64,000 nt of DNA, taken from Ciona savignyi (taxonomy: Eukaryota > Chordata > Ascidiacea > Phlebobranchia > Cionidae). The DNA is taken from contig CH003028.1 of NCBI GenBank assembly GCA_000149265.1, forward strand, positions 2,032,629-2,096,628, read 5' to 3'. Position numbers and translations under genes: made by a program. The notes below the pieces were generated by a model, which was not told the DNA's origin, made no database searches, and was given only the letters and a program-made list of their open reading frames with translations. Shown here piece after piece: positions 1 to 12,000 of the stretch. Position 1 is the stretch's first letter. Every line of letters begins with the position of its first letter.

Positions 1-3000
1 CCGGGTTGATGATGTACCTGCTGTGGGGGTCGTACTCGGGCCCAGACTCGTACAAATGCTGCAGGTGTGATATTAGGTGGGAATGAAAATTTTTAAAACT
101 CAAACAGAAAATTCAAATAAATTTCAAATAAATTTAAAAAAAAATAAATTTCAAAAAAAATAAATTTCAAAAATTCTTAAGGTTTTATGTGTTTATAGAA
201 ATCCAAAAGTACATGAAAATCTGCCGTATTGACCATTAATAGGCGCAAATCAGAAATATTTATTTATTAAATGGAGTTTAAGCTACGTGCCTCTAATTAC
301 TACAGGATTACTTGGATCGTATGGATCGAGCGATTGGAACCATAAATAAAACCTTCCAAGCAATTCTGTAGTATACCATACACTCTTCTTTAGGGCTTTA
401 AATTGTGCAGGTCTTAATAAAATTTTGTTTGCACATTATTGTGTACATATGGCGGCTGCGTTCCTATATCTATTATGTGATTTCCATTTTTAATGACAGG
501 TTTGAACGACTGTTCGTTTTGCCGTCTTTTCCTGTTCCTGTGTCGCAATTTGATTTATTTGCCATTTTTAATACTGGGGCAATAAATGGATAAACTGAAA
601 CTAAACTAAAGGCACCGAAAAAACCAACGCTTACCTGCTCTTTTTCCACACCTCCTTCCAAAATACTTTGCACTGGTTTTGCTGCCTTGATTGGAGGAAA
701 GAAGCCAATCTTCGTCTCTGCTTCCCATTCTTTGGGGGCTGAGAGAATATTTATTTTGTCTAATGTATTATGATGGTCACCATTACAAATGGAGCTTTAT
801 AATGTGAAAAATGGCCAAACTACATTAAACCAGTCCATGTTAAAAACAATTAACACGTTTCTTCAGTTAGGTTCAAGCAATATCTGCCAACTGCCTTGAA
901 CAATTACACACCCGATGAGCTACCAGTTTAAAAGTCGCAAACGTTTGACTGAATGGCAACTCAATTTGTCCGGCCGGTTAGTCTGGCGGTTTAGTGCGTC
1001 GCCTTTTAATCAAAAGTTGCGGATATGATATTGGTCGCTAGCTAGTCGGTTGTGTCTTTGGGCAAGGCATCTACTGACATTGCCTAAACCCAGTGGATTA
1101 GTGGAGTCTACTAAATTGAAGGAATATGTGTATCATATACAACATACTAAAATTTAGCTCCGGTAACCCGACGGTGGGCGCGAGGTGATCTGACGATCGG
1201 CCGTGTGTAAACCCCCTTACTTTTCCCATTCATGGGGATAAACATGAATATCGTATACTATAACCTACTAAGCTATTCACCCAGGTGATTGTAAATAACA
1301 TGGTGATGAAATTAGCAAAAATGATGTAAAAAATTACTTGGCATCCTCTTGAAAGGTGGGTCGGGATCAAAATCATCCACATCAGGAATCTGGGGATGGA
1401 AAAAAATAAGTAGGGTTAATGATTGAAATTATCCCCCATAACATCAACTCATTAAATCACCAACCACCAATACAACAAACACCAATCCACCATCACCAAT
1501 CCTCCCACCATTATAACACCAAACTACCCACGAACACCAACCCAAACAACCAACTCACATTAAGTTTCTTGGGTCGATCCCAGAACAGCGCCATATACTT
1601 CTTGAACGCCATGGACTCCGTCCTCTTGCTCGGCTTTCTACTCGCTCTCTTTGGCTTCAACGCTCCATCCCTGATCCTCTCGAGCTCTGCATCACGAGCT
1701 GCGAAGAGAGCGTACGCTCCGGCCCGCTCTCGTTGATCCTGAGTCATCTTGGCTTGCTCCTCGTCAGTCATCGGATCCCAAGCGTAATCCATCCTGAGGT
1801 GATAATGATATGATAACCGTGTTTATCCCTTTGAATTGAAAAAACACACTGATTGTTAACACATCGTGCCCACCGTCGGGTTACCGGAGCTATTGCAGTG
1901 TGTTGTGTATGAAAGTTTCTTTAATTTAGTAGAACCAATTAATCTGCTGGGTTCAGGCAATGGCCGTTTAGTGCCTTCCCCAAGGACACAACCTAGACGA
2001 TACGTTTGTCAGTCAGTTAGCATCGCTGGTAGCTCCATTCTGAAGTAATGGGCCTTCTATGACCTAAATTCCTGGCCCCGCTTTCTACTGTTTTATCGCC
2101 CACAGTAATGTAAAGAAATCACTGGTGGAATGCTGTACGATCAGACGCAATATTTTATGTGAATTTCCGAAAAACTCCAAAATTAGATGTCAGAATATTT
2201 AAAAGTAAGCGAAACATGTGGTAAAGGGGAAACAATTCATAGTTGGTAGCTGTAACACAACAATGGTGTCCATACAATTTAAATGAACCTTACTTCATGT
2301 AGGATGACTTTGCACTGGTGAGTTTCAACGAGTCGCCTTTCGACATGTCACCGAGTCGTGATTTATCGATGGGAAGCGGCGACTCGTGAATTTGCTCCGG
2401 AAATTCCATGCAAACCATTTTAAACAAGTAGACCCTTGGCAGGTAGCTTGTGTGCTCTACCCGGTGGACATTTTTACCAAGTCCGATCAAAATGTCGCCG
2501 CGCTGGTCGCAAAAGTCAATGCTTTTCGGTTCTTCATTAAGTTTTAAATTCCTGTAGTATAATTTTTAACCAAAATGTTGGTACTGTAATATAATAATGA
2601 AAAATTTACACCTCATATACTACTGACAACTGTGGCATTTTGTTGTATGTGGGTAATGTTATACAGTTTTTTAGCATTGAAACAATTATCATGCCATACC
2701 CCCGTACTTTACATAATTCCATATTGGACAACATGTTTATTTACAACAGCAGGAGTGTACCAATTTAGTGCTTTCCAGATACAATTATAAATCTTACAGA
2801 GGCAAATCTTTAATACAGACACAAAATTTAATATACACTCTCAGAATTTTATATACAGAAGAAAAATCTTATATACAAAAAAGGTAATTGCTCAAAGAAA
2901 TTCTTGAAACTAAATTTAGAATATTGTGACAAAACTCAAATCAACGAGAACAAAAAAAATCGCTTTCCATGCCCAACTAGAAACCCAATAACTTCCTTGC

Positions 3001-6000
3001 ACCTCACTAAGCCATTGTTGTTGTTCCATATTTTGATGGTTCCATCTCTGCTTGCCGATGCAAACAACTTCATTCGTGGACACGAAGCCAACCCCGTGAT
3101 CTCGTCCGTGTGGTCATCATGGGGGCTGTGGTCAGATCTCTCTGGGGGGTGGTTGGTTTGTTCGATGGTCAGTTAGTTGGTTCGATAGTCAGTTAGATGG
3201 TTTATTGGTCAGTTAGTTGTTTTAGAGGTCAGTTAGTTGGTTTAAAGGTCAGTTAGTTGGTTTAATGGTCAGTTTGTTGGTTCGATGGTCAGTTAAGTTG
3301 GTTCGATGGTCAGTTTTGTTAGTTTAATGGTCAGTTAAGTTGTTCAATGGTCAGTTAAGTTGGTTTAATGGTCAGTTAGGTGGTTTAATGGTCAGTTAGT
3401 TGGTTTAGTATTCAATTAAAGTGGTTCAATGGTTTAATGGTCATTTAAGTGGGTTTAATGGTCAGTTAAGTTGTTCAATGGTCAGTTAAGTTGGTTTATT
3501 GGTCAGTTAAGTTGTTCAATGGTCAGTTAAGTTGGTTTAATGGTCAGTTAGTTGGTTTAATGGTCAATTAAGTTGGTTTAATGGTCAGTTAGTTGGTTTA
3601 ATGGTAAGTTAGTTGGTTTAATGGTCAGTTAGTTGGTTTAGTATTCAATTAAAGTGGTTCAATGGTTTAATGGTCATTTAAGTGGGTTTAATGGTCAGTT
3701 AAGTTGTTCAATGGTCAGTTAAGTTGGTTTATTGGTCAGTTAAGTTGTTCAATGGTCAGTTAAGTTGGTTTAATGGTCAGTTAGTTGGTTTAATGGTCAA
3801 TTAAGTTGGTTTAATGGTCAGTTAGTTGGTTTAATGGTAAGTTAGTTGGTTTAATGGTCATTTAGTTGGTTTAATGGTTAGTTAGTTGGTTCGATAGTCA
3901 GTTAGATGGTTTATTGGTCAGTTAGTTGTTTTAGGGGTCAGTTATTTGATTTAATGGTCATTTAGTTGGTTTAACGGTCATTTAGTTGGTTTAATGGTCA
4001 GTTAGTTGATTTAATGGTCATTTAGTTGGTTTAATGGTCATTTAGTTGGTTTAATGGTCAGTTAGTTGATTTAATGGTCATTTAGTTGGTTTAATGGTCA
4101 TTTAGTTGGTTTAATGATCAGTTAGTTGGTTTAATGGTCAGTTAGTTGGTTTAAATGTCAGTTAAGTTGTTCAATGGTCAGTTAAGTTGTTCAATGGTCA
4201 GTTAAGTTGGTTTAATGGTCAGTTAGTTGGGTTAATGGTCCGTTAGTTGGTTTAATGGTCAGTTAGTTTGTTTAATGGTCAGTTAGTTGGTTTAATGGTC
4301 AGTTAGTCCGATGGTCAATTATTTAGTGTATTGGTCCTTATTCATAGGAATCCAAAAATCCCATGTGTACAATTGAGTACGGAAGCTAAAGCTATTACAC
4401 GTCCGGCCCGTTAGCCTAGCGGTTAAGTGCGTCGCCTTTCAATCGAAGATTGCAGGTGCGAAACTGGTCGTTAGCTAGTCGGTTGTGTCCGTTGGCAAGG
4501 CACTTAACGGACATTGCCTGAACTGAACCCAGCAGATTAATAGGTTCTACAAAATTGAAGGAACCTGTCTATCATAATATACAACACACTGCAATAGCTC
4601 CGGTAACCCGACGATGGGCGCGAGGTGATCTGATGATTGCCCGTGTGTTAAACCCCTTGGTTTTCCCATTCACTGGGATAAACATATCCTACACACACAT
4701 TGTGTCCTTGGGAAATTCTAAATCAAGCGGAGAAATAGGTTGTACCAAAAACAGCAGCATTCTCAATAATACACAACACACAGCAATAGATTCAGTAACT
4801 GGAGCACTAGTTAACCGAAGATAATTCGATTATTGTAATCTCCCACCCATCAGGTTACAACATTTAACCATCTACATATTTGCAGCTCTGTTTAATCTTG
4901 AACAAACCTTTGCTTTCCAGATCATACATAACGATGGTGTAAGTGGCGGTGGCTATTTGCTGGAACGCCACAATCAGCTTGGAGACGGCAATCGTCATGT
5001 GACAGGGGGTGTGTGCGCAGTAGAATGACATCAGCAGGTTGAGGGGTTCATTCGAGTTCGGAAACATTCTCCATACCTTCACGATGTTGTCTAAAAGATA
5101 GCAATCATTTACAAAGGCAAGCATATTCGACTGCTTGGTTATCAGTTATTAACACCAGGAGTTCAAAAGGTACTTACTTTTAAAAGTGGGACTGGTAAAA
5201 AAACTATGTGGCTTGTTGATAGTCATGTCAGTTTTTTGTTTCTCACACGTTTTTACATCTTGTCCATTACCTACCTTGTCCAGCAGAAATCACTCTGTCG
5301 TTTCTAACATCGGACAGGAGCCCAATGACCCCCTTCACCCCATGAGCTTCCGTTTCAAACAAGATATCCCCCTTGTCAATGTCGAGACTTGCTATATAAC
5401 CATCTTTCCTCCCAACCAACAGAATTGTCTTGTTCCCGTAACTGTTGATATAGAAGTGTGATTGTATTGTGTCAAAGATATGATACGATGCTTGGTATAT
5501 CTTAAGATAACCTAGTCCAAGGTCTGATTTATTGTTGTGATTGTTTTTTATATAAATTGCTGTTAAAAAGAATTAACAAATTCCTAATTAACAAACAAAG
5601 GCAATTTCTCTTATATTGTCTCGCCCAGAGACAAATCATGCAGAAAAGGGCTTAGGGTTAGGATTGAAACCAGTATTGGTCGGGAAAGATATTGTTTCAA
5701 TTTTTCTACTTCCCACTACGAAATCTTTATCTTCTTACAAAGCCGATGTTTTAGTGTTTGATCAAATTTAAATAAAACTATTCAAATACACAGTTTCTCG
5801 CTTAAAGACATTACGATCCAAAAAGCCCTTATGGGGAAAATAAATTGCAGCATCCAAAAAGTATTCGGCTTTATTACTACATTTCTTACTACGGAATCTT
5901 TGTCTTCTTCTTTCTCACTACGACTCCATTCTTGGAGTCTTCCCAGAGCTTTTTCAGCTCCGTGATGTTGAGAATATACTCGTACAGACTCATGCAGTTC

Positions 6001-9000
6001 ACCTGGCTTCCTTGGGTGGCGAAAAAATACATCAGTTTTTTGTAATATTTTTTTTTCGACCGTTTAGTCTGGCGGTTTAGTGTGGCGCCTTTCAGCTAAA
6101 AGGTTGCAGGTAAGAAACTGGTCGCTAGCGAATCGGTTGTGTCCTTGGGCAAGGCACTTAACGTACATACCAAATTTAAGGAATGTCTAAATTATACAAA
6201 CAGTGCAATAGGTTCGGTAACCTGACGGTGGGCGCTAGGTGATCTGACCCCCTTGGTTTTCCCAGTCACAGGGATAAACATGAATATCCTATCCTATATT
6301 GTGTAAATTACTTACCGTAGCCCATTATTGCATTGGGTTCAGGTGAATCACCTTGCTTAAGGACACAACCATGCCAGTGATGTAGATTTAACAGCATAAC
6401 ATTATCGTTGCTTGATATTTTATTTTATTTGTAATTAAAGTCTGGATTTGCTGTTTAATAATATTCCTATAACAACAATATGTACCAGACAAACACATAA
6501 ATAGATGATACATTGAACTGAAAATTATATCTAAATCAAATATCGGGATACCGATACCTCCATTAAATCTCCATGTTTGTTTGATTGTAGCAGGGTTGGT
6601 GTGTGTGCTTGCAACCACCACCGATCCGTCTGCATACGCTGCGTACATGGTCTCTCGTGGGAGACAGTACACCGCGTCCAGTAGCGTTTTGCCCTCGGAT
6701 TCTACACCACTGGTGGCGCTGTGTGCTCGGCTGTTGTTCTCGCTCTGTGCTCGACTCGACACAGAGCGCAAAATATCCACCGGAGGGATCAGGGAGGTGA
6801 GGACAGCGCCATTCAGTGGAGAAATAAGCCGCACTGTCCCGTCTTCGCTTTGGCAGACTACTCGATCAACAAGCTGAGCAAAAGTTGTCAATCATAATCG
6901 GGCTGTCAATCATAATACAGCTGTCAATCATATTCGAGCTGTCAATCATATTCGAGCTGCCAATCATATTCAAGCTGTCGATCATTATCGCCGACGGCTT
7001 GAACCCCAATTAAGTAACGGGTTAAACAAACTAATAAAAATTCTGTATCATATACAAAACTCTGCAATAGCTCTGGTAACACGACTTTGGGCATAAGATA
7101 TTCTGACGAACACCCATGAGAAAACTTCAAACATTTGCACTGTATTTCACCAAAACAAATCAATTGTTACCTTTGTGTAGGATACAGTCTTGACTTTTTG
7201 AACGGAATTCCTAAAAAATAATAAAATAAGTATGAATAGGTTCAATAATCAAGATAAAGGTAAGAAGTTTGTAATTCCATTAGATAGAAAATTGCTTTTC
7301 ACATTTCATGACTTCTGAATAGGAAAAGTAATATTTAGGCTTTGTGCTTTTTGCTTAGCCAAAAACTTAACAGTAATTTATACAAACTTTTAAAGCAACT
7401 GCTCACCTAAATGTAGAGTTAATTACTCAAATATAGGGGTAGTCACCCAATAGCGTGGTTACCCACCCATTTGTGGTTACCTTGCCAAATTATGGGTTTA
7501 ATCAGCAAATTGTGGGGATACTTCCATTTATGAGGGTTAATCAGTAATTTATGGGGTTACTTGCGCATTTGGAGGGTTAATCAGTAAATTGTTGGGTTAC
7601 TTAACCATTTGGGGGGTTACCCACCCAATTGTAGGGTTACTCACCCACCAAGTGGTCAGGTTGCTTACTCAATTTTTAGGGTAACTTACCCAATTGTGGT
7701 GAATAGCTGATGAACATGGGTTATTGACCACAAATCAACAGCGTAAGCAGAAAACGAGTGAAGAGAATTATGGTTCGGAGTTGTACCAAGTCCCAACACT
7801 GGTTCATCCAATTTGATTCTGAGGAAAATTTGTCGTATCACCAATTATTCCACACTTTCCTCCAAATATTGTAATATTCCAGTACAAAGAAAATTTTAAT
7901 GGTTTAATCTGGGCTTAATCAGAAGAGTGGTTTGAAAGCAGTCAAACAATTGTGTGTTGGAGTCCAGCTGCTTGCTAGAAAGATGTGTAGTGGGGCAAAA
8001 TGTATATCCACTAAACTGTTTCAATCCCAAAAGTTATAATTATATATTATAGCTATTAATTTTTTATTATAATTTACTGCATGTGTGTTGCATGTTTAAT
8101 AAGTTAATTGGAGAAAAATTGAAACTGATATCCTAAACCAGTTTGGAGCTATTGTTTATTCCAACTGAAAAGAATCCAATACAAATTTGTCTTAAAATTA
8201 TGAAAACCATTCCCAGAACTGTTTTAAATCATGAAAACCTGAACTAGAAAACCAAAACTTGAATAATTTAAAAGTGAGTGAACCAAAACCAGAAATAATT
8301 CCGTATAATAGTTGTTTTCGACTCCATGGTTAAAATTACTCTTAATGTCTCATCTGTAGATATTAATATAAATATCTTGTCATAATAAAATGATTAACGA
8401 CTCACAAATCAACTTCATCACAGGTCTCCAGACTCCACACTCGAATCGTACAATCATGCGATGATGACATTATATAAGGACCCTGAGAGATATGTTTTGT
8501 GAATTAATTGGTTCAACTACAACTAAAGGAACCCCTTAAGCATATATAACAAACTGCAATATCTTTGGTCCCTTAAAAATATATAACACTGCAATAGCTT
8601 TGGTAACCCGACGAAGGGCACGAGATAATCTTAGGACTGCGTGTTTGAAAACTCGCACGTTTTTCCATTCATGGGGATAAAACAGGAATAAAATATCAGT
8701 TATTGTCTAGTAAGCTCATAATGCAAAGTGATATACATTTTTAATACATTGTTATTTCCATTTTTTTTAATCCATTTAAACCTATGTTCTGTCGAATTTT
8801 GCCATAATAAAGCATACAACAAACTAGAAAGCAGGTTGTTTTGATCCTACCACCTTTTGCCTAACGGACCAACGTGCTACATATGAGCTAAAAGCCGGAC
8901 AATACCTGTGGATAGAGGCAAAGGTTGCTGATCGGGCCGTGGTGACCAACAAAAACGAGACGGATTCCAAAATTTTCGTCCCAGAGTTTGATCGACCCGT

Positions 9001-12000
9001 CTCTGGACCCGGTTACAATCAGCTTCAGTGGGTTAAAGAAAAGAATGCTGGTGAGAATTTTTACAAGTTTATTGATGTTGTGGTCATGTTTTTTACCATA
9101 TGGTCTCAATTTTTATTTGTTTTTAAATTAACTCATATCCGACCGGTTAGTCTGTTGGTTTATTGCCACGCCTTTCAACCGAAAGGTTTAAGGTTCGAAA
9201 CTGGTCGCTAGCGAGTCGGTTGTGTCCTTGGACAAGGCACTTAACGGACATTTCCTGAACACACCATATTAATGAGTTCTACCAAATTGAAGGACGTGTC
9301 TATCATATACAACACACTGCAATAGCTCTGGTAACACAATGGTGGGCACGAGGTGATCTGATGATTTCCCATGTGTTAACCCCCTTGGTTTTCCCACTCA
9401 CGGGGGTATACATGAATATTCTATCCTATCTACCCCCATATGCTCTTAATTTTTTTGTTTTAAAATTAACTCCTATATATTAACTTCTTAAAGGATATAA
9501 TTTCACATGGAATTGCATTATTTAACTCAGCGGTATGCAGTGTTTCAGGTCATAATATTAATTTTCCATCATCACCTTTTATTTTTCTATATTCTACGAT
9601 TTATAAATACATAGTAAAAACAATAAGATATTTATTTTTATTCCAGCGGTAGGCAAATCACAGGGCTGTTATACCATGAGTGGAAGACTATGTGATTTTT
9701 TTAATTTTTTACATGTTTTGAATATTTAATTAAAAAAACACATGTTAAGGCTATATATATTGACAAGGTAGCTTAAACACTTAGTTTTTAGATTGAACCA
9801 ATATCAATCTTATTGAATAAATTGGGTTTAAAACTTGGTTAACCCTTTAACTGCCGCGAAAATTACATAAGTGAAAAAGTATACGGCCGATTTTGATCAG
9901 TGAGATGGCGCTGGAGAGCTGAATAATTTTTGCGTTTACCAATATAAGATGATATATAGGTTTGCATTTGAAATTTTTTAGTTATTTAAGTTGTAAAAAA
10001 CGTATAAATATATGTGTGGTTTTGGTTGTTTTAATTAGTTTTAATTACTGTTTTAGTCCCCGATTAGTTTTCAACTATTGTCGTAATGGTTCGCTTGTTT
10101 AGTTTGAAAACAATCCATTCGTTTTTCGCTTGTACATTTTGGATTAGGCTATTTTTTGAGCTTATGAGGGTAAAAACAGATATTCTGTTGAAGAAGCTGC
10201 CCTTTTGTTGGCTGATAGTGATTCTGGAAGCAGTTGTGCTTCGTTTTTCAGTAGTTCTAGCGAGAAAGAACTATTTTGAAGATGTTTTGCATCAGTTTTG
10301 TTTTCCTATGGCTATGTGTTGTTGTTTCATTAGGCAAAAGTAAAAAAAAAAAAATTTGATTTGCGTATTACGACGTCATCAGTCAAGTTGTGAGGTCATC
10401 ACAAAAAGAGTAGTACAAAAATGGTCCAAAGATAATCATAGATAACTTTGCTACATACTGTTTTGTTTGTAAATGAGAAAAAAAGATTTGTTTGTTGATC
10501 TAAATAGAAACACATGACGTCATTGCACAATGCATGACGTCATCAAAATTTTATTAATGTAAAACAAAAGAAAATTTAATACTGAACAACTTTTCTGTTG
10601 AACATATAATGCTTACATCAATAGTTTTTTGTACAGAAGCTTCTAACCTTAGACGACTTAGCCGAAAAATGACCAAAAAAACAGCCGGCAGTTAAAGGGT
10701 TAATGGACTCTAAAGTAAAACCAGTTACCTCGTAATGTTCCTGACATGCAAATCCCGTTTGTAATCCATCAACTCGGCGTTGTGTAAGTTAAACACCTGG
10801 TGTACAATGTATTGGATTATTAGATGAAGCTACATTAAGAGCATGAAAGAAAAATTGATTTAGTTACATATTTTTTTTTAAATGACCTATCTTAATGTCT
10901 GTTCGTATTAGCCGTTTTTTTCCTGTTCCTGTGCAGTGTCCTTCATTTAGTTGCCAATAATTAATACTGAGGCAAAAAATGAATCGACAAAAAAACTGAT
11001 ACAAAATTGATTCGTATGTGCTAAAAACAAGAGTTTTAAGTTGTAATGTGTGCAATGGCACATTACCAGTGCAATTTGCTTAGTTAAAAGGTTGGCTGTA
11101 AACCAACACCTAAAAGGTTGTTGGGTTAAAACCAGCCCTTGACTATTCTGGTGTGTTCTTGGGCAAGTATATTCAGTGAATTAATGGGTAGAAGCAGAGA
11201 TTGCCTGATTCTAGTGGATTAGTGGGTTAAAAATAAAACAGTAGAAATATCTGAATTCTATACAACACACTACCATAGCTCTGGTAATTTAATGTTGGGC
11301 AAAATTAGTCTTAGGATTTTCCTGTTCATGGGGATAAAACATAAAAAAACCTATATTAGTGCCCAGAGTCGAATAGTCAGAATTCCTTTTGTGTGATAAG
11401 TTAGATTGTTTACGATTCACTTATATTTGTGTGGGTAGAAAGTCAAGCTTTGTTCACCATGAAAAACAAGACATATCATGATCAGGGTCAAAATCTATTA
11501 CATAGTTTTCATGTGGGTGGAAAACTAGGCTTTGTACAGCTTGAAAAAACACCTCATGCTCAAGCATAAAATCTAGAATTTCAATATTCCTTGTACTTAC
11601 TGCTACACCAGTCCCACAGACAGCATAACATCTCTGCGAATGACTCGTTGTATTTTCCAGCGTTATTTTGTCGAAGTCATCCTTGCACGTCAGTCCTTCC
11701 GTCACCACTCGATGGGGTATCATGTAACGATTGCCGTAACGGAAACACCAAGTCTGGAAGGAATCGAATTTATATACCCGTTTCTATTTTTTCTTGGTTT
11801 TATTCTATATTTTTTTAATTTTATTTTTTGACTACTGTTCTTCGCAGTTGTTTCACAGGATAAACACTTAAGCATCATTGTCTTTAGCCATTTAACTCAA
11901 ATGAACCATTTAAAAATAGAAGTTTACATAAGAAATTTAATAAACACACTGCCGCAATAGCACCAAAAAAATAACAATGGGCACAAGGTTTTTTAACAAT

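Noticed and set aside
1419-1736. Plus-strand 105-codon frame
   Set aside because: It overlaps the minus-strand exon 1559-1793 and shows low-complexity His/Asn/Pro runs; a shadow of the real gene.
3151-4320. CRISPR-like array
   Set aside because: Units are contiguous with no unique spacers, and the host is a eukaryote. It is a minisatellite.
6581-6877. Plus-strand 98-codon frame
   Set aside because: It is the opposite-strand shadow of the WD-gene exon 6558-6873, which has splice sites and a WD motif.
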